In this document: positions 1 to 6,081 of the stretch, piece after piece
Position numbering within the stretch: the first letter of the stretch is position 1
How the letters are laid out: the number at the start of each line of letters is the position of its first letter
From: Flammeovirgaceae bacterium UBA4659
Lineage (GTDB): Bacteria > Bacteroidota > Bacteroidia > Cytophagales > Cyclobacteriaceae
DNA length: 12,713 nt
Assembly: GCA_002405445.1 (NCBI GenBank)
Contig: DHLV01000018.1
Coordinates: 36,925 to 49,637 of the forward strand
Direction: 5' to 3'
The notes under the pieces: generated by a model
Seen by the model: only the letters and a program-made list of their open reading frames with translations
What the model was told of the DNA's origin: nothing
The model's database searches: none
Program-made: the position numbers and the translations under genes

Positions 1-617
1 AGCGCATACGTCATCAAATAGATCATAAACATTTGGCCATCAAATTTTCTTCGCGCTTTCATCAGCAACAAGGCAGTCATCAATAAAAAGATAAAAGCTG
101 ATTCATATAGCTGGGTGGGGTGTAGAAGCACGCCTTTGGGGTTTGCCTGGCACAGCGGATCAGAAAAAACCACTCCAAAACGGCTACTGGTGGGTAAGCC
201 GTAGCAACAACCAGCCATGAAACAACCCATTCTGCCGAAACCATGCACAATGCAGGTGACAATGGCCATTACATCTAGCATGGCAAGTGTGGGTATGTGG
301 TTGCGCTTGAAATACCACAACATCAAAGGAATTGCCGTCAGCAGCGACCCATAAAAAACAAAACCGCTGCCAGAAAAAAGTTTGGTAGGGTTCTCGAGAT
401 AATAGGCGGGCGCTTCAAGTATCAAAAATAGTTTTCCGCCTGCTACACCACCGATAATCAGTAACAAAAACAATGTGTTGGCCTGGTCAAAACTCCAGCC
501 AAAATTGATTTTTCCCTGCCACCACATATAAAGCCCCCCCACCATGGCGCCCAAGGCGATAAAGAAACCGTAGGTGTACACGGTGAAATCACCAATGGTG
601 AACAAAACCGGGTGCAT
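1..617 (-). CDS. lgt: Prolipoprotein diacylglyceryl transferase (Lgt), C-terminus cut off by window edge
   Basis: Lgt is the inner-membrane enzyme that transfers diacylglycerol from phosphatidylglycerol to the lipobox cysteine of prolipoproteins, the first step of lipoprotein maturation. I translated 205 codons from the ATG at 617-615; the frame stays open to base 1, so the usual ~270-290 residues are truncated. The start MHPVLFTIGDFTVYTYG is typical of the family. Several hydrophobic segments are visible (about 12-30, 48-68, 86-102, 110-125, 173-187). The signature GRMGCFMAGCCYG at 128-140 contains the conserved Arg (R129), and HPTQLYE lies at 166-172. Tyr89 stands where E. coli has the His of SFHGG; as I recall, Tyr occurs there in other Lgt proteins. 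The ATG lies 2 nt after the stop of the outer-membrane protein gene, so the two are probably co-transcribed and translationally coupled. A clear family assignment. Confidence 0.95.
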   Translation of the reverse strand, partial: MHPVLFTIGDFTVYTYGFFIALGAMVGGLYMWWQGKINFGWSFDQANTLFLLLIIGGVAGGKLFLILEAPAYYLENPTKLFSGSGFVFYGSLLTAIPLMLWYFKRNHIPTLAMLDVMAIVTCIVHGFGRMGCFMAGCCYGLPTSSRFGVVFSDPLCQANPKGVLLHPTQLYESAFIFLLMTALLLMKARRKFDGQMFMIYLMTYA

Positions 618-619
618 GA

Positions 620-1738
620 TTAAAAACTTTCGGCTAACACGATATAGTAATTTACCTCACCGTTGTTGCCTGTAGCAACATCCAGGCGCAGGTTGAGCTT
701 CTCCTGCCGCAATACTGCAAAACGAAGCCCTATGCCGACTGCCGGCTTAATTCTTTCCCAGGAAAAATCACTGAAATCACTGGCCACCTCCCCTGCCGAT
801 GCAAATGCAACCCCGGCAAAACGCCCTTCGATCGGAAAGCGGTACTCTGCCTGCACCGTGATGGCTTTTTTATCGCGGTAGCGGCCGGCAAAGTAGCCAC
901 GCATCATATTGTTGCCGCCCAGTATGGCCAGGTTACGGTAGGGCACATTTCCAAAATTAAATGTGTTGAAGCTTTGGAGGGCGAGGATGCTGTTGCCCGT
1001 TACCTTGATAAACTTACGAAAATCAATTTCCAGAACCCTAAAATCATAATCGCTGACAAACCCCTTGTTGAAATCAGAAAACTTTACCCTGAAGAGTGCA
1101 CCTCTGTCGGATTGATAGGCATGATTTCGGGAGTCGAAATTGATGAACAAGCTATAGCCGAAAACAGTGTAATCTCTAAGGTCGTAGGCGCCCAATACCT
1201 GATCTCGTTCAAAGTATCCACCCGGCTCGTATTCAAGATTAAAAACACGCTGAAAGTCAAAACCTCCACCCAAAAAAAGATTGCCCTTGACTTTGCGGTA
1301 AAGTTGGGGGTTGATGTAAAATTGGGTAAACGTGTAGCTCTCCGGCTTGTTGCCGTCCGTTCGGTTTCCGAGCCCCCAAAACTTATCCGGAAACTTGCTG
1401 AATGAATTCTCAAAACGAATAATATATCGCTCTCTGGGAAGAAAAATATTGGCACCCAGCGCTATCAGTATTTGATTATTGAGTGTGTAAATCAACCCCG
1501 AAGGAATTGTAGAAACACGTAGCGCAGTATCTTTTTTATTGGTTTTAAAGATAAATGCATTGGCAAGCCCAAACACCCAGTTGGTTTCAACAGACCTTGC
1601 CGTAAGCGGAAAAATAAGCAACCTGTTTTTAAAGGGCTTTTCAGTAGAGTCCTTTTTGGACAGTGGCGTAGAGATATCTGTTTGGGCGCACAAAACCAAA
1701 GATGCAAACAGAAACACAAAGACAAGAGGCAAGCGCAT
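620..1738 (-). CDS. Omp85/BamA-type outer-membrane beta-barrel protein (POTRA-less)
   Basis: The 372-residue product has a signal peptide (MRLPLVFVFLFASLVLCA, predicted signal peptidase I cleavage before Gln19) and then alternating amphipathic strands that match the C-terminal bacterial surface antigen (D15/Omp85) barrel. The best marker is the LGG.NMMRGYFAGRYRD segment (about 273-289), which resembles the (V/I)RGY motif of Omp85 loop 6. It is followed by strand-like stretches such as VQAEYRFP and VGIGLRF. The protein ends in Phe, as expected for a C-terminal beta-signal. At this length there is room for a barrel of about 12-16 strands but no POTRA domains, so it is not BamA itself. Its role (transport, assembly or lipid export) cannot be read from sequence. 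No SD precedes the ATG. A near-consensus -7 box (GATATTTG, minus strand, 1778-1771) lies upstream but has no convincing -33 partner. lgt follows after 2 nt. Confidence 0.82.
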   Translation of the reverse strand: MRLPLVFVFLFASLVLCAQTDISTPLSKKDSTEKPFKNRLLIFPLTARSVETNWVFGLANAFIFKTNKKDTALRVSTIPSGLIYTLNNQILIALGANIFLPRERYIIRFENSFSKFPDKFWGLGNRTDGNKPESYTFTQFYINPQLYRKVKGNLFLGGGFDFQRVFNLEYEPGGYFERDQVLGAYDLRDYTVFGYSLFINFDSRNHAYQSDRGALFRVKFSDFNKGFVSDYDFRVLEIDFRKFIKVTGNSILALQSFNTFNFGNVPYRNLAILGGNNMMRGYFAGRYRDKKAITVQAEYRFPIEGRFAGVAFASAGEVASDFSDFSWERIKPAVGIGLRFAVLRQEKLNLRLDVATGNNGEVNYYIVLAESF

Positions 1739-1793
1739 CTTTTTGAATAACTACAATACCAATGAGCATACAAATATCGACATTCGAGGGCAC

Positions 1794-1821
1794 AAAAAAA
1801 GCCTCTCATAGCAGAGAGGCT
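1794..1821 (-). terminator. Rho-independent terminator after hpf
   Basis: A perfect 8-bp inverted repeat (AGCCTCTC at 1800-1807, GAGAGGCT at 1814-1821) has a 6-nt loop. Read on the minus strand it is followed directly by a run of Ts (plus-strand A run 1794-1799). It begins about 23 nt after the hpf stop, so it should end the recombinase-hpf transcript and separate it from the outer-membrane protein-lgt pair. On the plus strand no T tract follows, so it is unidirectional. Confidence 0.9.
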
Positions 1822-1844
1822 CGAATAGTGCTAGTCGGTGGCGC

Positions 1845-2141
1845 TTACTCGTTTCTTTGTCTTTCTTTGTATTTCTTAATTTGATTCCTCAGCGCCTCAG
1901 TGGCTAAATCAGTGGCTGCCTCAAACGAACGGGCTTGCTCCTTTGCAAATAGCTGAGATCCCGGAACTTTCACCTTTATTTCTACCGTCTTGTTTTCTAC
2001 ACCGGTGTTATTTAGCCGCAAGAAGACTTCACCATCAACCACGCGGTCATAAAATGTCTCTAATTTGTCAACCTTTTTTTGAATAAAGTCGACCAACTTA
2101 CGGTCGGCATCAAAATGGATGGAATGAACTTGTAATCTCAT
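1845..2141 (-). CDS. hpf: Ribosome hibernation promoting factor (HPF/RaiA family, short form)
   Basis: This 98-residue protein matches the short HPF/YfiA family. It starts MRLQVHSIHFDADRKLVDFI, continues with a KKVDKLETFYDRV helix, strands around VFLRLNN and KTVEIKVKVPG, and a second helix (SFEAATDLATEALRNQIKKYKER) ending basic. The family binds the 30S decoding and mRNA-channel region in stationary phase, silencing ribosomes and promoting or stabilising inactive 70S/100S particles. It lacks the C-terminal dimerisation domain of long HPF. It starts 45 nt after the recombinase stop with no promoter-like sequence between, so it is probably in the same transcript, and a strong terminator follows. 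No SD is visible upstream, as is usual in Bacteroidota. The alternative symbol is raiA; I cannot tell HPF-like from RaiA-like function by sequence. Confidence 0.92.
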   Translation of the reverse strand: MRLQVHSIHFDADRKLVDFIQKKVDKLETFYDRVVDGEVFLRLNNTGVENKTVEIKVKVPGSQLFAKEQARSFEAATDLATEALRNQIKKYKERQRNE

Positions 2142-2186
2142 ACAGATAGAAATTTAAAGTGGAACATATTACCAGATGCAATTCAT

Positions 2187-3065
2187 TTATGCTTTGGGGT
2201 GAGCTTGTTCAAATGCCTTTTTCAACTTTTCCATAGAGTTGTGCGTGTACACTTGGGTGGCCGCCAAACTGCTATGGCCCAGCAAGTCTTTTACTGCGTT
2301 TATTTCGGCTCCTTTGTTCAACAAATGAGTGGCGTATGTGTGCCGCAACACGTGTGGGCTCTTCTTCTCTACAGATGAAAACCCCTTCAGGTACTTTTTT
2401 ACGATTCGGTTCACCAACATTGGGTACAGCGGCTCGCCCTTATCCGTAACAAATAGCAGGCCATGATCTTGTTTTTCAATTTCCAGATTTCTGACCTTGA
2501 TGTAACCGTCAACCAGATGAGCAAGATGCACCGTAAAGGGAATAACTCTTTCTTTGTTCCTTTTTCCCAAAACTTTGAGCGTGCGGTCTTTGAGGTTTAC
2601 CCGGTTTTCTTTGAGGTTGATCAATTCGGATAAACGAATTCCGGTGCCGTAAAAAAGCTCCAAAAGCAACTGATCTCGCAAACCCTCGTGGCTGTTTCCA
2701 AAAGCAACATGATCGAGCATTTTATTGGTGTCTTCCTCTTTCACAAAATGAGGAATTCGCTTGGGCGACTTGAGCAATTTGATTTTTTGCATTGGGTTTT
2801 GCACAATGAGACCCTTTTTCAATAGGTACTTGTAAAAAGACCGAAGGCATGCAATTTTCCGATTAATGCTCGAGTTGCCAATCCCGTCTTCCACCAAACT
2901 AACGATCCAAGACCGCACCAGCCCGTAATTTGCCTCGCCAGGCCGGCAATTGAAATCTCCGGCTAAGAATTGCTCAAATTGTCTCAAATCGGTTTCATAG
3001 CTTAAAACCGTTTTCGCGCTATACCTCTTCTCGAATTGAAGATATTTTAAAAAAGAATCTATCAT
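2187..3065 (-). CDS. xerC: XerC/XerD-type tyrosine recombinase
   Basis: The product (292 residues) has the two-domain layout of chromosomal Xer recombinases: an N-terminal SAM-like core-binding domain (about 1-90, with YSAKTVLSYETDLRQF) and a C-terminal catalytic domain. All catalytic residues are present: R144 (GTGIRLSEL), K168, H238 and R241 (HVLRHTYATHL), H264 (LLGHSS) and nucleophile Y273 (VYTH). The length is normal for XerC/D, which resolve chromosome dimers at dif. The family cuts and rejoins DNA through a 3'-phosphotyrosine. The position between rpsU and hpf is a conserved Bacteroidota arrangement, so this is probably a resident housekeeping recombinase and not a phage or island integrase; no att-like repeats flank it. 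XerC versus XerD cannot be decided here. A hairpin ends one base before the ATG. The start was chosen because it is the only Met ahead of the conserved N-terminal helix. Confidence 0.9.
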   Translation of the reverse strand: MIDSFLKYLQFEKRYSAKTVLSYETDLRQFEQFLAGDFNCRPGEANYGLVRSWIVSLVEDGIGNSSINRKIACLRSFYKYLLKKGLIVQNPMQKIKLLKSPKRIPHFVKEEDTNKMLDHVAFGNSHEGLRDQLLLELFYGTGIRLSELINLKENRVNLKDRTLKVLGKRNKERVIPFTVHLAHLVDGYIKVRNLEIEKQDHGLLFVTDKGEPLYPMLVNRIVKKYLKGFSSVEKKSPHVLRHTYATHLLNKGAEINAVKDLLGHSSLAATQVYTHNSMEKLKKAFEQAHPKA

Positions 3066-3066
3066 T

Positions 3067-3094
3067 CACTGCGCAACCCTGCCCTTGTGCAGTG
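3067..3094 (-). promoter_or_regulatory. Hairpin abutting the xerC start codon
   Basis: Inverted repeat: plus-strand CACTGCGCAA (3067-3076) faces TTGTGCAGTG (3085-3094) around an 8-nt loop. In the minus-strand RNA this gives nine Watson-Crick pairs with one internal A-C mismatch and a GGGCAGGG loop. It ends one nucleotide before the ATG (3065-3063), so if transcribed it would cover the ribosome landing site. Its function is inference; it may limit translation of the recombinase. Confidence 0.45.
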
Positions 3095-3101
3095 TGAATA
3101 T

Positions 3102-3137
3102 AAAAAAAAATCCCTGTCCGGAAGAAACCGCCCAGGG
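3102..3137 (-). terminator. Probable Rho-independent terminator after rpsU
   Basis: On the minus strand a 5-bp outer stem (CCCTG/CAGGG, 3133-3137 with 3112-3116), a 2x2 internal mismatch and a 3-bp inner stem (CGG/CCG) with a 6-nt loop are followed by ATTTTTTTTT (plus-strand A run 3102-3110). It lies about 38 nt after the rpsU stop and before the recombinase gene, so it should end or reduce rpsU transcription. Readthrough may supply xerC-hpf, for which I found no convincing promoter. The broken stem makes this weaker than the hpf terminator. Confidence 0.65.
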
Positions 3138-3175
3138 TTTGTTTAAAAAATGTCTATAAAATGTTCGTAAACCCC

Positions 3176-3370
3176 TCAGTAATTCTGATTGGCGTACATC
3201 TTCTGCTTGTAGGCAGCGCGGATGATTTCACTTCTCCGTTTCACCGAAGGCTTGGTGAAAGACGTGCGGGCGCGCAAATTCTTCAACATCCCGGTTTTTT
3301 CAAATTTCTTCTTAAAGCGCTTGAGAGCCTTGTCAATCGATTCGTTTTCTTTGATTGTGACGATTAGCAT
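3176..3370 (-). CDS. rpsU: 30S ribosomal protein bS21
   Basis: This 64-residue basic protein is bS21. It starts MLIVTIKENESIDKALKRFK and has the conserved KRFKKKFEKTGMLKNLR helix and the RRSEIIRAAYKQK segment. bS21 sits on the 30S platform near the 3' end of 16S rRNA. In Bacteroidota it has been shown, with bS18 and bS6, to sequester the anti-Shine-Dalgarno sequence; the aromatic residues in the C-terminal tail (Y54, Y59, Y64) fit that lineage-specific role. Directly upstream is a Bacteroidota promoter, giving a leader of only about 15 nt with no SD-like purine stretch. A terminator-like hairpin follows, then xerC and hpf. It lies 53 nt downstream of the acyl-CoA dehydrogenase, which has no visible terminator of its own. 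Confidence 0.96.
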   Translation of the reverse strand: MLIVTIKENESIDKALKRFKKKFEKTGMLKNLRARTSFTKPSVKRRSEIIRAAYKQKMYANQNY

Positions 3371-3389
3371 CTGTTTTTTGTTTGGGCTG

Positions 3390-3422
3390 CAAATATAGCT
3401 TTTTTACGAGCAAATCAACAAA
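3390..3422 (-). promoter_or_regulatory. Bacteroidota-type promoter of rpsU
   Basis: Read on the minus strand, a -33 TTTG (3422-3419) and an exact TAnnTTTG -7 box (TATATTTG, 3397-3390) are separated by 21 nt. This fits the primary sigma factor consensus of the phylum (TTTG, about 19-21 nt, TAnnTTTG). Transcription would start near 3384, about 15 nt before the rpsU ATG. Confidence 0.6.
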
Positions 3423-3423
3423 T

Positions 3424-4605
3424 CTATTTCAAAATCGAACGCGAAATCACCAGTTTCTGGATCTCCGAAGTGCCCTCCCCGATTGTGCATAGCTTTGCAT
3501 CTCGGTAGTATTTCTCTGCCGGGAAGTCTTTGGTGTAACCATATCCGCCAAAGATTTGCACCCCGTCATTGGCAATTTCAACAGCAATTTCGGAGGCAAA
3601 CAGTTTGGCCATTGCCGATTCGCGGTTGACACTCATGCCTCTGTTTTTGAGGTCTGCCGCACGGAAAGTCAACAACTTGGCGGCTTCCACTTTGGTGGCC
3701 ATTTCCGCCAATTTAAACGAAATACCCTGAAAATTTGCGATTGGCTGATTGAATTGATGGCGTTCTTTTGAATATTTCAATGCCGCCAGGTAGGCGCCCT
3801 CCGCAATCCCCAAACTAAGGGCTGCAATGGATATGCGCCCACCATCCAATACTTTTAACGACTGCACAAAGCCCTCACCCTCGTTACCCATCAGTTGGCT
3901 CTTGTGAACTCTGCAGTCGGTAAATATCAGCTCGGCTGTTTCAGATGCGCGCATTCCCAATTTGTTCTCTTTTTTTCCCGCACTGAACCCGTTCGTTCCA
4001 CGCTCTATAATAAATGCAGACATGCCGCGCGAGTCGCCCACCGCCCCGGTGCGCGCAATCACCACCGCAACCTCACCTGACTTACCATGTGTGATGAAAT
4101 TCTTGGCACCGTTGATCACGTAGTAGTCACCATCCTTTACGGCTACCGTTCGCATATTGCCGGCATCCGATCCGGTGTTGGGTTCCGTGAGCCCCCAAGC
4201 ACCAATCCACTCGGCAGTGGCCAACTTCGGCAGGTACTTCTGTTTTTGTTCCTCGCTGCCAAACTGCAAGATGTGGCCGGTGCACAGCGAATTGTGTGCT
4301 GCCATTGACAAGCCGATTGAACCATCAATCTTGGCAAGCTCTGAAATCGCTGTTACATACTCGTGGTAACCAAAACCTGAACCGCCATACGCCTCCGGCA
4401 CCAACACCCCCATCAGGCCCAAACCTCCCAACTTGCGAAATAAATCTACCGGAAAATGCTGGTTTTCATCCCATTCCATCATGTAGGGGCGTATTTCCTT
4501 TTGACCGAAGTCACGGATCATTTGGGCGACCATCCTTTGATTTTCAGATTCCAGAAAGCTGATCGCTGCCTGCTGCTCAACCATCGATTCCATGCGAGTA
4601 TTCAT
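3424..4605 (-). CDS. Acyl-CoA dehydrogenase (short-chain/AcdA-like)
   Basis: This 393-residue protein has the full acyl-CoA dehydrogenase fold: an N-terminal helical domain (about 15-125), a middle beta domain starting at the substrate/FAD motif [13 protein letters not shown] (137-149), and a C-terminal helical domain with the flavin-binding [22 protein letters not shown] region (about 350-371). The expected catalytic base is present: E377 in IGEGTSEIQ, the placement found in short- and medium-chain enzymes. The family is FAD-dependent, catalyses alpha,beta-dehydrogenation of acyl-CoA and passes electrons to ETF; chain-length preference cannot be read here. Met1, Met5 and Met8 are possible starts. 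A promoter at 4618-4648 would leave only about 7 nt of leader before Met1, so Met5 (4593) or Met8 (4584) deserve consideration. No terminator is visible before rpsU. Confidence 0.94.
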   Translation of the reverse strand: MNTRMESMVEQQAAISFLESENQRMVAQMIRDFGQKEIRPYMMEWDENQHFPVDLFRKLGGLGLMGVLVPEAYGGSGFGYHEYVTAISELAKIDGSIGLSMAAHNSLCTGHILQFGSEEQKQKYLPKLATAEWIGAWGLTEPNTGSDAGNMRTVAVKDGDYYVINGAKNFITHGKSGEVAVVIARTGAVGDSRGMSAFIIERGTNGFSAGKKENKLGMRASETAELIFTDCRVHKSQLMGNEGEGFVQSLKVLDGGRISIAALSLGIAEGAYLAALKYSKERHQFNQPIANFQGISFKLAEMATKVEAAKLLTFRAADLKNRGMSVNRESAMAKLFASEIAVEIANDGVQIFGGYGYTKDFPAEKYYRDAKLCTIGEGTSEIQKLVISRSILK

Positions 4606-4617
4606 TTAAATTGCCTG

Positions 4618-4648
4618 CAAACCTACAAAATCATTAAGAGAACCCAAC
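4618..4648 (-). promoter_or_regulatory. Putative promoter of the acyl-CoA dehydrogenase gene
   Basis: On the minus strand the -7 box TAGGTTTG (4625-4618) matches TAnnTTTG exactly. A three-of-four -33 match, GTTG (4648-4645), lies 19 nt upstream. The predicted start near 4612 gives a very short leader if the first ATG (4605) is used. Confidence 0.5.
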
Positions 4649-4708
4649 GAGTGTTAGTTTGTTTTGTTGCAGAATTCCAATTTTTTTGTGTCGGATAAGC
4701 GCAGTGAG

Positions 4709-4736
4709 GCTATTCAACCCAAATAGCGTATTTTTG
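4709..4736 (+). promoter_or_regulatory. Putative ugd promoter -7 box with adjoining inverted repeat
   Basis: TATTTTTG (4729-4736) matches TAnnTTTG and lies 31 nt before the ugd ATG. No TTTG occurs at the proper distance upstream. Instead, a 6-bp inverted repeat GCTATT-N7-AATAGC (4709-4727) ends one base before the -7 box. A weak -33 with a palindrome inside the core promoter is the arrangement of a regulated promoter, but one 6-bp repeat could be chance. Confidence 0.35.
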
Positions 4737-4767
4737 TCGACTTTTTGCACCCCAAAAGCCCTGAAAA

Positions 4768-6081
4768 ATGAATATTGCAGTTGTAGGAACCGGTTATGTA
4801 GGACTTGTTACCGGAACTTGCTTTTCCGAAACCGGGAACAATGTTGTCTGTATCGATATTGATAAATCAAAAGTTGACAAGCTCACCAACGGCAAAATAA
4901 CGATCTACGAACCTGGTCTCGAGTTGCTTTTCGAACGAAACCTCAGGCAGGGCCGGCTTCGCTTTACCACTAGCCTTGCCGATGGCATCCAGCACGCAAA
5001 AGTGGTTTTTCTGGCATTGCCAACGCCACCAGGTGAAGATGGTTCGGCAGACCTGAAGTACATTTTGGGCGTAGCCGAAGAACTCGGCCCATTATTAAAA
5101 GACTATGTGGTGGTGGTTGACAAGAGTACCGTGCCGGTAGGCACCGCTGATAAGGTGCGAACAAGAATCGCGTTGAAGGCAAAAGTGCCGTTTGACGTGG
5201 TATCAAACCCCGAGTTTCTGCGCGAAGGCGTTGCAGTAGAAGATTTTATGAAACCCGAACGAGTGGTAATCGGCACCAACTCCCAACGTGCGCGCAAGGT
5301 AATGGAGGCGCTGTATTCTCCGTTTGTGCGCCAGGGCAATCCCATTGTTTTCATGGATGAGCGTTCGGCTGAACTGACCAAATATGCGGCCAACTCCTTT
5401 CTGGCCACCAAAATTTCATTTATGAATGAGATCGCAAACCTGTGCGAGTTGGTAGGCGCTGATGTTGACTCGGTGCGAAAGGGAATCGGCACGGACAGCC
5501 GAATTGGCAAAAGATTTTTGTTCCCCGGCATTGGCTATGGAGGCAGTTGCTTTCCGAAAGACGTGCAGGCACTCGAAAAATCATCGTCAGACGTGAACTA
5601 CGACTTCAAAATACTAAAGGCGGTGATGGATGTAAATGAAGCTCAGAAAACAAAACTTATCCCTCGCATCAAGGATTACTTTCGTGGCGAGTTGAAGGGC
5701 AAAGTTTTTGCGATGTGGGGCCTGGCCTTCAAACCGCACACTGATGATGTGCGCGAAGCACCCTCGCTATACAACATCGAAGAACTGCTTCAGGCTGGCG
5801 CGGTGGTGCGGGCGCATGATCCGGAATCGATGGAAAATGTGAAGCGACTTTTTGGCAACCGGATCCAGTTTTTTGATACACCCTATGAAGCCGCACAAGG
5901 GGCTGACGCGATCTTTATTGCAACTGAGTGGCCCGAGTTTCGCACGCCTGATTTCGACCAACTGGCGTCCATTTTGAAAAACAGGGTGATTTTTGATGGA
6001 AGAAACTTATACGACCTTTCAACGATGAAGGATTTGAATTTTACCTACATCAGCATTGGCCGCGAATCAATCTATGCGTAA
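4768..6081 (+). CDS. ugd: UDP-glucose 6-dehydrogenase
   Basis: This enzyme oxidises UDP-glucose to UDP-glucuronate with two NAD+ in the cytoplasm. The 437-residue length is normal. The N-terminal Rossmann motif is [12 protein letters not shown] (G7-x-G9-x-x-G12). Catalytic residues are visible: E149 in [10 protein letters not shown]215 in [10 protein letters not shown], and nucleophile C261 in [10 protein letters not shown]. The C-terminal UDP-binding domain includes [17 protein letters not shown] (about 319-335). The ATG is immediately followed by the nucleotide-binding strand, leaving no room for another start. The last codons overlap the next gene (ATG 6074) by 8 nt, so UDP-glucuronate is made alongside the enzyme that consumes it. 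Alternative names are tuaD/udg; a GDP-mannose dehydrogenase is less likely because of the specific substrate motifs and the uxs partner. Confidence 0.96.
   Translation: MNIAVVGTGYVGLVTGTCFSETGNNVVCIDIDKSKVDKLTNGKITIYEPGLELLFERNLRQGRLRFTTSLADGIQHAKVVFLALPTPPGEDGSADLKYILGVAEELGPLLKDYVVVVDKSTVPVGTADKVRTRIALKAKVPFDVVSNPEFLREGVAVEDFMKPERVVIGTNSQRARKVMEALYSPFVRQGNPIVFMDERSAELTKYAANSFLATKISFMNEIANLCELVGADVDSVRKGIGTDSRIGKRFLFPGIGYGGSCFPKDVQALEKSSSDVNYDFKILKAVMDVNEAQKTKLIPRIKDYFRGELKGKVFAMWGLAFKPHTDDVREAPSLYNIEELLQAGAVVRAHDPESMENVKRLFGNRIQFFDTPYEAAQGADAIFIATEWPEFRTPDFDQLASILKNRVIFDGRNLYDLSTMKDLNFTYISIGRESIYA

Noticed and set aside
80..262. A 60-codon minus-strand frame within lgt
   Set aside because: It is out of frame with Lgt, whose signature and HPTQLYE motif continue uninterrupted to the window edge.
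974..1405. A 143-codon plus-strand open frame antisense to the outer-membrane protein gene
   Set aside because: The minus-strand frame has a signal peptide, barrel strands and a conserved loop motif; the plus frame shows no recognisable domain and is best explained as a shadow.
1681..1738. A lipobox around Cys17 of the outer-membrane protein (LVLC)
   Set aside because: Leu directly before Cys is not a good lipobox residue, and a barrel protein is expected to use signal peptidase I; cleavage CA|Q fits better.
2187..3065. The tyrosine recombinase as a phage or genomic-island integrase
   Set aside because: Its Xer-like size, its setting between rpsU and hpf, and the lack of flanking direct repeats, tRNA att sites or phage genes point to a resident XerC/D-type enzyme.
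5103..5531. A 142-codon minus-strand frame inside ugd
   Set aside because: It is a shadow of ugd, whose catalytic motifs all lie in this interval on the plus strand.
6056..6073. A TTG start adding six residues to UDP-xylose synthase
   Set aside because: The ATG at 6074 begins directly at the nucleotide-binding strand and gives a standard 8-nt overlap; the extra residues match nothing in the family.
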